Source: Paraburkholderia caribensis (GTDB taxonomy: Bacteria; Pseudomonadota; Gammaproteobacteria; Burkholderiales; Burkholderiaceae). From it: DNA of 64,000 nucleotides. Within the stretch, counting starts at the first letter, position 1; every line of letters begins with the position of its first letter. The stretch is from the NCBI RefSeq assembly GCF_002902945.1, contig NZ_CP026103.1:744001-808000 (forward strand), in the 5' to 3' direction. The translations under genes and the position numbers were made by a program. The notes beneath the pieces were generated by a model. It was not told where the DNA came from. It saw only the letters and a program-made list of their open reading frames with translations, and did no database searches. Of the stretch, positions 25,444 to 33,745 are shown piece by piece.

Positions 25444-26214
25444 TCAGATCGATTTCACTTCTCCGCCGTCCATGCGCAGCGACGAACCCGTCATCCAGCG
25501 CGCGCCGGGCGACACGATAAACGCCATCAACCCGGCGATTTCCTCGGGCTCGCCGTACCGCGCAATGCCCGCTTCCTTCGGGAACTTCGCCGTCGCTTCT
25601 TCGACGCTCATGTTGTGCAGCGGCGCCCAGTGCTCCAGATACGACTGGCGACGCCCCGTCATCACCGGGCCGGGCAACACGCTGTTGACCTGCACGCCGT
25701 CTTCGATGCCGCGATCCGAGAACGCCTTCGCCAACGCGACGATGGCCGCGTTGATCGTGCCGACGGCCGCATACGGCGCCTTCGGAAAAAGCGCGGAATT
25801 CCCCGACATCAGCACGACCGACCCCGACGCCGCCTTCAATGCGGGCCACGCGGCAATCGTCAGACGCCGCGCGCCATGCAGCTTCAATGCAAGGCCGTGC
25901 TCCCACTGTTCGTCGGTCATGTCGAACACGTCGATTTGCGGCACCGCGCCTGCAATGTTGAGCAACGCGTCGATCCGGCCGAACGTCGCCAGCGCCTTAT
26001 CGACGACTTCCTGCGCGGCATTCGGCAGCGACAGGTCGATGTCGATGGCGAGCGCCTTCGCGCCCGCATCGGTCACGGCCTGCGCCGTTTCGTCCAGGTT
26101 CTCGCGGTTGCGCGCGACCAGCACGAGCGCGCCGAAGTCCTTCGCCAACCGGATTGCCGTCGATCGGCCGATGCCCTGGCTCGCGCCCGTGACAATCGCT
26201 ACTTTGCTTGACAT
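25444..26214 (-). CDS. SDR-family protein lacking the usual catalytic Lys
   Basis: A 256-residue short-chain dehydrogenase/reductase. The cofactor loop TGASQGIGRS is near residue 10, LNIAGAVPQ replaces the usual NNAG, and LMSGNSALF gives the catalytic-type Ser. The Tyr is in APYAAVGTINAA, but the residue four positions later, normally Lys of YxxxK, is Gly. Without that Lys the standard mechanism is impaired, so the activity is doubtful or altered. It is the last of three minus-strand genes (hydrolase, ADH, SDR) with short gaps, divergent from a CGNR regulator. Confidence 0.88.
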   Translation of the reverse strand: MSSKVAIVTGASQGIGRSTAIRLAKDFGALVLVARNRENLDETAQAVTDAGAKALAIDIDLSLPNAAQEVVDKALATFGRIDALLNIAGAVPQIDVFDMTDEQWEHGLALKLHGARRLTIAAWPALKAASGSVVLMSGNSALFPKAPYAAVGTINAAIVALAKAFSDRGIEDGVQVNSVLPGPVMTGRRQSYLEHWAPLHNMSVEEATAKFPKEAGIARYGEPEEIAGLMAFIVSPGARWMTGSSLRMDGGEVKSI

Positions 26215-26247
26215 GTCTCTTCTCCTCGTTGGGTAGCGCAACAGCTT

Positions 26248-27219
26248 TTAGTGGACGACGACCATCTTGCCGCCCGCTTCATTCGCTTCCATGACACGGT
26301 GCGCTTCGTGAATCTGATCGAACGGGAACACGCGCGAGGGCTTCGCCTTGAGGCGCCCGGCAGCGACATCGGCCGCGATGGTCTGCAGCGGCACATCGGA
26401 CAATGGAAAGCCCGGCGTACCGAACACGAAGCTGCCGAAGAACGTCAGGTACACGCCGCTCGACATTTGCAGCAGCGGATTGAAATCCGCGATCGGCGCA
26501 AGACCGCCAAGCCACCCGGCGAGACACGCGCGACCGCCACGGCGCAGCATCGCGAGCGAATCGAGAATCACGCTGTTGCCGACCAGGTCCAGCACGGCGT
26601 CGATCTGCTTCGCCTCAGCGATACGCTTCGACAGATCGGGGCCTTCCAGTTCGACGCGTTCGGCGCCGAGTGCTTTGAGCATGTCGAAGCGGGCCGGACT
26701 GCGCGTCGTCGCGATCACCTTCGCGCCCGCATTCACAGCGAGATTCACGGCCGCCTGTCCGAACGAAGAGGTCGCGCCGCGAATCACCACCGTTTGCCCC
26801 GCCGTCACTTCGAGGTTGCGGAACAGGCATGTCCACGCCGTCGCATAGGTTTCGGGAATCGCCGCAAGCTCAGCCCACGGCAGATCCGATTCGATTAGCG
26901 CAACATTCGAAACGGGTGCGCGCGTGTACTCCGCATAGCTGCCGTCGATCGTGCGGCCGAGGCCGCCCATCAGCGCCGCGACTTTTGCGCCGACGGGAAA
27001 CTCGCCGCCCGGACACGACTTCACGATGCCCACGCATTCGATTCCGCTCACCTTCGCCGCTTCGGCCCATTCGCCGCGCCGCATATGCATTTCGGCGTGG
27101 TTGATGCCGAACGCCTTGATTTCGATGACGACGTGACCTTCCAGCGGTTCGGGCTCCGGCAGCTCCGTATATACGAGGCTGTCGATACCACCGAACTTTT
27201 CGAGCACGATTGCACGCAT
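26248..27219 (-). CDS. Zinc-independent alcohol dehydrogenase/quinone oxidoreductase (MDR) family protein
   Basis: A 323-residue MDR protein. The N-terminal substrate domain begins MRAIVLEKFGGIDSLVYTELPEP. The NADP loop is VIRGATSSFGQAAVNLAVNAGAKVIATTRSP (core GATSSFGQAAVNLA) near residue 145. Zinc-ligand cysteines typical of classical ADH are absent, so it is closer to quinone oxidoreductase or enoyl reductases. Proposed activity is NADPH-dependent reduction of quinones or activated alkenes. The start at 27219 follows AGGAG. It lies between an alpha/beta hydrolase and an SDR. Confidence 0.9.
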   Translation of the reverse strand: MRAIVLEKFGGIDSLVYTELPEPEPLEGHVVIEIKAFGINHAEMHMRRGEWAEAAKVSGIECVGIVKSCPGGEFPVGAKVAALMGGLGRTIDGSYAEYTRAPVSNVALIESDLPWAELAAIPETYATAWTCLFRNLEVTAGQTVVIRGATSSFGQAAVNLAVNAGAKVIATTRSPARFDMLKALGAERVELEGPDLSKRIAEAKQIDAVLDLVGNSVILDSLAMLRRGGRACLAGWLGGLAPIADFNPLLQMSSGVYLTFFGSFVFGTPGFPLSDVPLQTIAADVAAGRLKAKPSRVFPFDQIHEAHRVMEANEAGGKMVVVH

Positions 27220-27278
27220 GAGGGTTCTCCTAAGGGGGATCGCGGTAAGCGGGCGAACCAGCCGTTCGCCCATCGGTT

Positions 27279-28133
27279 TCAGCGGGTGAGGAAGCCGGTG
27301 ATGGCGGCGGCGATGTCGGCTGCGTGCGTTTCGAGCGCGAAGTGGCCCGTGTCGAAGAAACGTACGTCCGCGTTCGGCAAATCGCGCTTGAACGCTTCGG
27401 CGCCGGGCGGCAGGAAGAACGGATCGTGCTTGCCCCACACCGCGAGGAACGGCGGCTGATGGGTGCGGAGGTACTGCTGGAACGCCGGATACAGCGCGAC
27501 GTTGCTTTGATAATCGCCGAACAGATCGAGCTGGATCTCGTGCGCGCCGGGACGGTTCATGTAGTAGTCGTCGAGCGAATAACCGTCGGGCGAAACCTGC
27601 GTCGTGTCGCTTACGCCGTGCGTGTATTGCCAGATGGTCGTGTCGCGGGTCAGCAGCGCGCGCAGCGCGTCGCGGTTCGCCTGACTCGGGTCCTTCCAGT
27701 ACGCCTGAATCGGATTCCAGCCTTCGCTCAGTCCTTCCACATACGCATTGCCATTCTGCGAAATGATCCCCGTGATGCGCTCCGGGTGCTTCAGCGCGAG
27801 CCGGAAACCCGTCGGCGCACCGTAATCGAAAACATAGACGGCGTAGCGGTCGAAGCCGATCACTTCCGTGAACCGGTCGATCACGTTGGCGAGATTGTCG
27901 AACGTGTACGCGAATTGGTCCCGGTCCGGCATGTCCGACTGGCCGAAGCCCGGCAAATCCGGCGCGACGATATGAAACCGCCCGGCGAGCAGCGGAATCA
28001 GGTCGCGGAACATATGGCTGGAACTGGGAAAGCCGTGCAGCAGTAGCAGCTTGGGCGCGCCGGCGCGGCCCGCTTCCCGATAGAACACGTTGAAACCGTC
28101 AACGTCGGCGTGGCGATGGGCAATCGTGGACAT
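27279..28133 (-). CDS. Alpha/beta hydrolase, epoxide hydrolase/haloalkane dehalogenase-like
   Basis: A 284-residue alpha/beta-hydrolase. It has the oxyanion motif LLLHGFPSSSHMFRDL and APDLPGFGQSD. The nucleophile elbow is YVFDYGAPTGFRLA, with Asp rather than Ser, as in epoxide hydrolases and haloalkane dehalogenases. The acid/base part has VWGKHDPFF and DTGHFALETH for the catalytic His. An alternative start at 28175 lies upstream of 28133 without a clear ribosome site. It leads the minus-strand run opposite the CGNR regulator and is probably controlled by it. Confidence 0.9.
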   Translation of the reverse strand: MSTIAHRHADVDGFNVFYREAGRAGAPKLLLLHGFPSSSHMFRDLIPLLAGRFHIVAPDLPGFGQSDMPDRDQFAYTFDNLANVIDRFTEVIGFDRYAVYVFDYGAPTGFRLALKHPERITGIISQNGNAYVEGLSEGWNPIQAYWKDPSQANRDALRALLTRDTTIWQYTHGVSDTTQVSPDGYSLDDYYMNRPGAHEIQLDLFGDYQSNVALYPAFQQYLRTHQPPFLAVWGKHDPFFLPPGAEAFKRDLPNADVRFFDTGHFALETHAADIAAAITGFLTR

Positions 28134-28241
28134 GGCATTCTCTCCGTAAAGATACATTTCGCTCGATCGTGTCAACGCGGCCTGTGGTCGAGTCTTGCTT
28201 CAGGATCGCGCTTTCCGCGTAACCGTTCAATCGATGTTTTA

Positions 28242-28294
28242 TAGGTTACGAATTGGCGATGTAACTTGTCAAGCGCTTTTTTAGTGGTTACGAT
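28242..28294 (+). promoter_or_regulatory. Promoter and GGTTAC operator-like sites before the CGNR gene
   Basis: TTGTCA (28266-28271) and TACGAT (28289-28294) are 17 bases apart, a good sigma-70 promoter for the rightward gene. GGTTAC occurs at 28244 and 28286, 42 bases apart, and the inverted half GTAAC at 28261. One copy overlaps the -10 region. This fits autoregulation by the CGNR protein. Confidence 0.55.
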
Positions 28295-28326
28295 GGAGTT
28301 ATCGTCACCTTACATTCGTCATAGCG

Positions 28327-28959
28327 ATGGACTACCGCCAAATACCGGCCATGTTTTTGGCCGACGCGCCGGGGCTCGATTTCCTGAATTCGATTGCCAC
28401 GCCCGTCGACGTGCCCGTCGACTGGATCAGCGACGGCGAAGGTCTACTCCGCTGGCTCGACCAGGCCGGCATGGCGCCGCCCGACGCGCTCGCGGCAATC
28501 CGCGCACGCACGGCGCCCGCCGAGCTCGACGCGATCGCGGCTAAGGCGCGTGAACTGCGCGAGTGGTTTCGCGGCTATGTGAAAAAGAGGAAAGGACATC
28601 CGCTCGCAACGAGCGATTTGCGCGAACTCGAACCATTGAACACGTTACTCGCGCGCGACGAACAGCATGGCGAGATCGTCGCAAATGGCGCGGACGCGCC
28701 CGCCGCGTTTTCGTTTCGCACGGTGCGGCGCTGGGAGTCCGCGGAGTCTTTGCTGATGCCGATCGCCGAGGCGCTGGCGAAACTCGTTTGCGAAGAGGAC
28801 TTCACGCAGGTGAAAGCATGCGAGGGCCCTGCATGCACGCTGCTGTTCGCCGATCACACGCGAGGCCATGCGCGCAGGTGGTGCAGCATGGCTGTGTGCG
28901 GGAATCGGGCGAAAGTGGCCGCGCATCGGGCGCGGCTCAAGGAGAAGAATCGGAAGTAG
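28327..28959 (+). CDS. CGNR zinc-finger (ABATE-domain) regulator
   Basis: A 210-residue protein of the CGNR family. The N-terminal ABATE-type region contains GLDFLNSIATPVDVPVDW and WLDQAG. The C-terminal zinc finger has VKACEGPACTLLFADHTRGHARRWCSMAVCGNR (key residues CEGPAC and WCSMAVCGNR). Members act as ligand-responsive transcription factors. It is divergent from the hydrolase/ADH/SDR run, the normal arrangement for a local regulator. The ligand is unknown. Confidence 0.93.
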   Translation: MDYRQIPAMFLADAPGLDFLNSIATPVDVPVDWISDGEGLLRWLDQAGMAPPDALAAIRARTAPAELDAIAAKARELREWFRGYVKKRKGHPLATSDLRELEPLNTLLARDEQHGEIVANGADAPAAFSFRTVRRWESAESLLMPIAEALAKLVCEEDFTQVKACEGPACTLLFADHTRGHARRWCSMAVCGNRAKVAAHRARLKEKNRK

Positions 28960-29012
28960 GGCGCCGTCTGCCGGACGGAATCACAAACTACGATCGGCTG
29001 GCGTTCCTCAGT

Positions 29013-29032
29013 GCGGCGACATACGTCGCCGC
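29013..29032. terminator. Hairpin between convergent CGNR and porin genes
   Basis: GCGGCGAC-ATAC-GTCGCCGC is a perfect 8-bp stem with a four-base loop, seven bases from the porin stop codon and 53 bases after the CGNR gene. There is no long T run, so it would be a structure-dominated bidirectional stop. Confidence 0.55.
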
Positions 29033-29038
29033 TTCACA

Positions 29039-30229
29039 TCAGAACTTGTGACGCATCCCCACCCGCAGCACGAGCTGATGGTTGTCGTTCGACGGCGTGA
29101 CGCCATTGATTGCAGCAACCGCGCTGCTGCCCGTCGAATCCGTACCGGACGCTTTCTGATAGATCCCGACGAAGTACACATCCGTGCGTTTCGAGAGGAA
29201 GTAGTCCGCGCCTGCTTGTGCCTGATGATAGGTCGCACCGTCCCTGCCGCTTACCGAACTGCCTTTCGTGTAGTCATAGGCCACGCCGACCAGGAAGGCT
29301 GGCGTTATCTGATACTTGAAGTTGGCTTCGACGTTGTTGAACATCGCGGTGCCGCGATTGCCGAATGGATTCGGACCCGATCCGCCGCCGTTCAGATCGT
29401 CGAAGCGCGTATTCGAATAAGTGCCGCCAAACGTAGCGGCGCCATAGGTGTACGCGGCGCCCGCGGCATATACCTCCTGGGTGCGCGCATTGGCAAAGCC
29501 GGAAAACACTGGCGACGCGATGTTGTTCAGTGACGCGAGCGGCGCGGAGCCCGTTGTATTCGCGAGTGCGCTGGTGCCGTAGAACGAGGTATTCGGATTG
29601 CGGATGTTCAGGTAGCCGACGCCGAGTCCGAGCGGGCCGTTGTAGTACGAGCCGCCAAGCGACCAGATCTGGTTCTGGGTGACATTTCCTGCTACACCGC
29701 CGAGGCTATACACGCCGCCGAATGTGAAACCGCCATAGTTGTTGCTCGTGTACTTGATCGCGTTGTTGACGCGGTTCGAGTTGTTGATATTGTCGAGGTC
29801 GCCCGGATGCGCGGTATAGAAGCCGCCCCATTGATCGCCGACTTCGAACAGACCGACATAGTCGACCACGGAATCGTACTGACGTCCAAGTGTCACCGTG
29901 CCATACCGTGTGCCCAGGCCGACGTACAGCTGGCGCCCGAACAGCAGCCCACCCTGGCCGAGCTTCCCGCTGCTGAGATCCATGCCGCTTTCGAGGACGA
30001 ATAGCGCTTTCATGCCGCTGCCAAGATCTTCGACGCCTTTCAAACCCCACCGGCTTGCCTGAATTTCACCACTCACGAGGCTGTACTGGTGTGCACCACG
30101 CGAGTTGTTATTGAACGTCAGGCCTTCATCGACGATACCGTAAAGGGTGACACTGCTCTGCGCCTGGGCGGCTGCGCAATATGCTCCAAGTGCTCCGATG
30201 ACTCCGGCGATACAAATTGATTTTTTCAT
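29039..30229 (-). CDS. OmpC-family trimeric porin
   Basis: A 396-residue outer-membrane beta-barrel precursor. The signal peptide ends at QAQ, then SSVTLYGIVDEGLTF, the standard start of betaproteobacterial porins. The L3-region family mark is seen in RWGLKGVEDLGSGMKALFVLE (core RWGLKGVEDLGSGM), and the protein ends in Phe (GMRHKF) as required for barrel assembly. It is divergent from the GntR regulator and transporter operon across a 600-base region, so it may supply outer-membrane entry for the same substrate. Confidence 0.95.
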   Translation of the reverse strand: MKKSICIAGVIGALGAYCAAAQAQSSVTLYGIVDEGLTFNNNSRGAHQYSLVSGEIQASRWGLKGVEDLGSGMKALFVLESGMDLSSGKLGQGGLLFGRQLYVGLGTRYGTVTLGRQYDSVVDYVGLFEVGDQWGGFYTAHPGDLDNINNSNRVNNAIKYTSNNYGGFTFGGVYSLGGVAGNVTQNQIWSLGGSYYNGPLGLGVGYLNIRNPNTSFYGTSALANTTGSAPLASLNNIASPVFSGFANARTQEVYAAGAAYTYGAATFGGTYSNTRFDDLNGGGSGPNPFGNRGTAMFNNVEANFKYQITPAFLVGVAYDYTKGSSVSGRDGATYHQAQAGADYFLSKRTDVYFVGIYQKASGTDSTGSSAVAAINGVTPSNDNHQLVLRVGMRHKF

Positions 30230-30527
30230 CCTGTTTCCAGAATTGTTCGTTGACGTGGGTCCCTTAGTGCGAAACCAAGAGCATGTTTCACGGTCATGAT
30301 TCGCCGGCCGCGAGGCTAACTGCAAAGAAGGCATCCTAAGCAAATGGAATCGATGAATTACCGGTGTGATCGCTCGACTGTCGATGGCTGAAAGTAGCGC
30401 GTGCATACGCATTCCAACCGCAGTGCTGGCGCTCTTCACAGTCGACGGGTAGCGATCGGAACCGCCGCGGCTCTCATTTGCGACGAAAATTAAGCAGCCT
30501 ATTTTGTCTTGTCAATGGAACATTTGA

Positions 30528-30559
30528 TGCGCAGAATGTCCTATTGCTGCGCAGAATGT
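30528..30559 (+). repeat. 12-bp direct repeats TGCGCAGAATGT
   Basis: Identical copies at 30528-30539 and 30548-30559, starting 20 bases apart, close to two helical turns. They are likely binding sites for a regulator acting on the porin or the GntR operon. Confidence 0.75.
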
Positions 30560-30599
30560 TGAATCGTCTGCGATGCACGGACTTTTCGGTGTTTTCCCG

Positions 30600-30630
30600 A
30601 TGGAACAAGCTCACAGGGTGCTTGTTCCAT
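30600..30630. promoter_or_regulatory. Perfect 11-bp-arm palindrome (GAACAA/TTGTTC type)
   Basis: ATGGAACAAGC and GCTTGTTCCAT flank a 9-base spacer. The GAACAA core recurs in a second palindrome nearer the regulator, so both are likely operators of the adjacent GntR protein. It could also fold as a hairpin in RNA, but the absence of a T run argues against a terminator. Confidence 0.6.
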
Positions 30631-30760
30631 GGGTCATGCCGTGCCCGTTATGCGACCGGTTGCGTGCATGTTTTCGATCCGTCACAGCGCAGAGTTGACG
30701 ACGGAAGCCAATCTTGCGAACCACTTACTGACGGCTTGCGCCTCATCGGCGCTTACGATG

Positions 30761-30791
30761 TAGAACAATGTTTATTTTCCAGTTTGTTCTA
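30761..30791. promoter_or_regulatory. Second GAACAA/TTGTTC palindrome, 38 bases before the GntR start
   Basis: TAGAACAA and TTGTTCTA are perfect 8-bp arms with a 15-base spacer. The location just before the start codon is typical of an autoregulatory operator. It shares the GAACAA half-site with the palindrome at 30600-30630. Confidence 0.6.
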
Positions 30792-30828
30792 TTGACCGGA
30801 CATTACGACACTTCTAGAGTTGACCTCC

Positions 30829-31635
30829 ATGGAAACGACGCTGCCACTGCCGAAATATCACCAAATCTATCTGGTGTTGCGCGAGCAACTTCAGGAGGGC
30901 CGCTTCGACGACGAAGGCATGCCCGGCGAACATCTTCTCGCCGAACAGTTCTCAGTCGCACGCATCACGATACGCAAGGCAATGGAGATGCTCGTCGCGG
31001 ACGGGCTGGTCACGCGGAGACCGGGCGTCGGCACATGGCCGCTGCGCGCTGCCGCAGGAAAGAAGCAGGGCGATTCGAAAGGCGCGCCGGTTTCGCGCCA
31101 GAAAGCGCATCTGACCGGCCTGCTCGAGAACATCGTGAATATGGGCCTTCGGACCACGGTCGAAGTGCTCGACAGCACAGTGGTGCTCGCCTCGGAGGCA
31201 ATCGCCGAGGCGCTGCACCTGGCGGTGGGCGACGCCGTCTATAAGAGCGTGCGGGTGCGCAGCACGTCGGCGGGGCCTGTCTCGTTCATCACCACGCACG
31301 TGCCGAAAGCCGTGGCGGAAATCAAAAGCCGCGACCTCAAGCGCAAGCCCTTGCTGATGCTGCTCGAGGAAGCGGGCGTGCAACTTGGCGGCGCGACACA
31401 AACTATTTCCGCGCGCCTGGCCGACGCTGTGGTGGCGCGCCATCTGGACATCGCTGTCGGCTCGGCACTGCTCGCGGTCACCCGTCTGGTGCGCGACACC
31501 GACGAGCGACCCGTACAACTGTTGCAAGGCCTTTACAGGCCCGATCGTTATCAATATCAGCTACAGCTCTCGCGAATCGGCGACATCGATGCAAAGGTCT
31601 GGGTCAGCGAAGAACTGTCTGCCACATTCAACTAA
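30829..31635 (+). CDS. GntR/HutC-family regulator with UTRA domain
   Basis: A 268-residue regulator. The winged-helix domain contains KYHQIYLVLREQL, GEHLLAEQFSVARITIRKAM and RRPGVGTWP. The C-terminal UTRA ligand domain ends with QLSRIGDIDAKVWVSEELSA. HutC-type proteins usually repress catabolic genes until the substrate or an intermediate binds. The ATG at 30829 was chosen over an in-frame TTG at 30820. It directly precedes the transporter/catabolic operon and is divergent from a porin, so it probably controls both. Confidence 0.93.
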   Translation: METTLPLPKYHQIYLVLREQLQEGRFDDEGMPGEHLLAEQFSVARITIRKAMEMLVADGLVTRRPGVGTWPLRAAAGKKQGDSKGAPVSRQKAHLTGLLENIVNMGLRTTVEVLDSTVVLASEAIAEALHLAVGDAVYKSVRVRSTSAGPVSFITTHVPKAVAEIKSRDLKRKPLLMLLEEAGVQLGGATQTISARLADAVVARHLDIAVGSALLAVTRLVRDTDERPVQLLQGLYRPDRYQYQLQLSRIGDIDAKVWVSEELSATFN

Positions 31636-31655
31636 CGCTATCCAACGGAGATCGC

Positions 31656-32861
31656 ATGAGTTCGCGTCGCACATTTCTGCGCCAGTCCACCGCCGCAGCA
31701 GCACTGGTTGCCGCACCCTGGGTCGCTCGCGCGGCGAGCGGCAAGAGCATCAAGGTCGGCGTGCTGCATCCTGTCACGGGAGCGTTGGCTTATTCGGGGC
31801 AGCAATGTCGTCTCGGCGCACTGCTGGCTATTGAAGACATCAACAACGCTGGCGGAATCAGGTCGCAGGGCGGTGCGTTGATCGAGCCGGTGCTGGGCGA
31901 TGCGCAGTCGCGTCCAGAAGCCGGTGCGGCCGAAGTGGAGAAGATGAACGAGGCAGGTGTCTCGGCGATTGTCGGCGCATACGCATCGGCAATCTGTCTC
32001 GCGACCACGCAAACCGCTGCCAAATACGGCTTGCCGCATGTCGTGGACGTGGGCGTGGCGGATCAGATCGTGGAACGCGGCTTGACCAACACGTTTCGCT
32101 TTGGCCCGGGCTATCGGATGTGCAGCGCACGCGCGGTGGAGAACCTCGACGCACTGAATACCGGAGCCGGCAAGCCGGCCAAAACGGTCATGATCGTGCA
32201 CGAAGAGTCGCTATTCGGGGCGGGCACCGCCGCGCTGCTCAGCAGCGAACTTCCGAAGTACGGCTTCGAGATCAAGGAAGTCATCAAGCATCCGAATCCG
32301 ACACGTGACTTCAACAATATCGTGTTGCGCATGCGCGCGGTCAATCCGGATATCGTGATCCCGGCAAACTATTACAACGAGTACGCGCTGCTGCTGCGAG
32401 CGATGAAACAGCAGAAGGTGCGCCCGAAAGCAATCTATTCGGTACTTGGCGGCGCGGCGTCGAGCTACAAGTTTCTGAAGGAGTTTCCCGATATTGCCGA
32501 CGGGATCATCGACTGCAATCACTGGTTCAATCCCAAGGATGAGCGAGTCGGGCCATTGCGCAAACGGGTCGAGGCAAAGGGCGCATTTTTCTCGTACGAA
32601 GTGTTCATGACGTACACGGCGACGATGCTGCTTGCCGATGCGCTCGAGCGCGCCAAATCGGCCGATCGCGCGGCAATCAATGCGGCGCTTGCATCGAGCA
32701 CGTTTAAAGATCACATGATGCCGTACGGGCCGACGCATTTCGTCAACGGTCAGAACACCGGCGCGCAGCCGCTGCTGACACAGGTGCTCGGCGGCGATAT
32801 CAAGGTCGTGTTGCCGCCCGCCTACCGCGAGGTCGCACCGCAATTTCCGCTGAAGAGCTGA
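31656..32861 (+). CDS. Periplasmic binding protein of a branched-chain-type (Liv) ABC importer
   Basis: A 401-residue type-1 periplasmic binding protein. The N terminus SSRRTFLRQSTAAAALVAAPW has a twin-arginine (Tat) motif RRTFLR and ends in ARA. The mature part starts KSIKVGVLHPVTGALAYSGQQ and has EDINNAGGI, both typical of the LivK/AmiC class. These proteins bind amino acids, amides, urea or aromatic acids. The ligand is unknown here, but the downstream hydantoinase and hydratase genes point to a cyclic amide or a carboxylate. It starts 20 bases after the regulator. Confidence 0.93.
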   Translation: MSSRRTFLRQSTAAAALVAAPWVARAASGKSIKVGVLHPVTGALAYSGQQCRLGALLAIEDINNAGGIRSQGGALIEPVLGDAQSRPEAGAAEVEKMNEAGVSAIVGAYASAICLATTQTAAKYGLPHVVDVGVADQIVERGLTNTFRFGPGYRMCSARAVENLDALNTGAGKPAKTVMIVHEESLFGAGTAALLSSELPKYGFEIKEVIKHPNPTRDFNNIVLRMRAVNPDIVIPANYYNEYALLLRAMKQQKVRPKAIYSVLGGAASSYKFLKEFPDIADGIIDCNHWFNPKDERVGPLRKRVEAKGAFFSYEVFMTYTATMLLADALERAKSADRAAINAALASSTFKDHMMPYGPTHFVNGQNTGAQPLLTQVLGGDIKVVLPPAYREVAPQFPLKS

Positions 32862-32869
32862 GGCAGCGC

Positions 32870-33742
32870 ATGTTCGATCCAGTCATCCTTTTGTCGGCGC
32901 TGCTGAACGGACTGACGACGGGTGCGGTGTATGCGCTCATCGCGCTCGGCCTGACGTTGATTTACGGCGTGCTGCACATCATCAACTTCGCGCACGGCGC
33001 GGCGCTGATGATTGCACTGTATGCGGTCTTCCTGCTGAAGGAGCGACTGGGCATCGACCCGTACATGGCCCTGCCCATCGTGACGCTCGGCATGTTCGCG
33101 TTTGGCTACCTGCTGCAGCGTTTCGTGATCAATCGCGCGAGCCACGGCAAGGATGAAAACATTCTGCTGGTTACGCTCGGCTTGTCCATCGTGCTCGAAA
33201 ACCTCGCACTCGTCTGGTTCCATTCCGATACGCGCAACATCGAAACGGCCTACACGCTATCGACGATCGAGATCGGACCGGCCATGATCGCGTTACCCAA
33301 GGTCATCGCCTTTTTCGGCGCACTGGTTGTCGCGGCGGTGTTGTTCCTGATCATCCGCATGACCGACCTGGGCCGCGCGATACGCGCCGTTTCTCGCGAA
33401 AAGCACGGCTCGAAGCTGATGGGTATCGACGTCGACAAGGTCTATGCGCTGTCCTTCGGCATCGGCATGGCGTGTGTCGGCGCGGCGGCCTGTTTTCTGT
33501 TGCCGACGTATTACGTCAATCCTCAGGTCGGAAGCGGCTTCGTGCTGATCGCGTTCACGATCGTCGTGCTGGGTGGCATGGGCAGCTTTGCGGGCGCATT
33601 GGTCGGCGGCTTGCTCATTGGCGTGGTTGAATCGCTAGGAGGGTTGTGGTTTGGCGATACGCTCGGCCAGATGGGCATCTTTGCGATCTTCATCGTTGTG
33701 CTGCTTGTTCGCCCCCAAGGGCTTTTCGGCGCGAGGGCCTGA
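32870..33742 (+). CDS. LivH-type ABC permease
   Basis: A 290-residue multi-pass inner-membrane permease. Features are GLTTGAVYALIALGLTLIYGVLHIINFAHG (core ALIALGLTLIYGVLHI), AVSREKHGSKLMGIDVDKVY for the cytoplasmic coupling loop, and VLGGMGSFAGALVGGLLIG. It forms the membrane channel with the LivM-type protein encoded next, driven by the LivG and LivF ATPases. It begins 8 bases after the binding-protein gene. Confidence 0.95.
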   Translation: MFDPVILLSALLNGLTTGAVYALIALGLTLIYGVLHIINFAHGAALMIALYAVFLLKERLGIDPYMALPIVTLGMFAFGYLLQRFVINRASHGKDENILLVTLGLSIVLENLALVWFHSDTRNIETAYTLSTIEIGPAMIALPKVIAFFGALVVAAVLFLIIRMTDLGRAIRAVSREKHGSKLMGIDVDKVYALSFGIGMACVGAAACFLLPTYYVNPQVGSGFVLIAFTIVVLGGMGSFAGALVGGLLIGVVESLGGLWFGDTLGQMGIFAIFIVVLLVRPQGLFGARA

Positions 33743-33745
33743 CCG

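Larger units (their letters stand above)
30230..30828. promoter_or_regulatory. Intergenic control region between porin and GntR/transport operon
   Basis: About 600 bases without a credible gene. It is relatively AT-rich and contains several elements listed separately: two palindromes with GAACAA/TTGTTC halves, a pair of 12-bp direct repeats, and isolated GGAACA or TTGTTC halves (for example 30516-30521 and 30243-30248). It must carry promoters in both directions. Confidence 0.6.
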
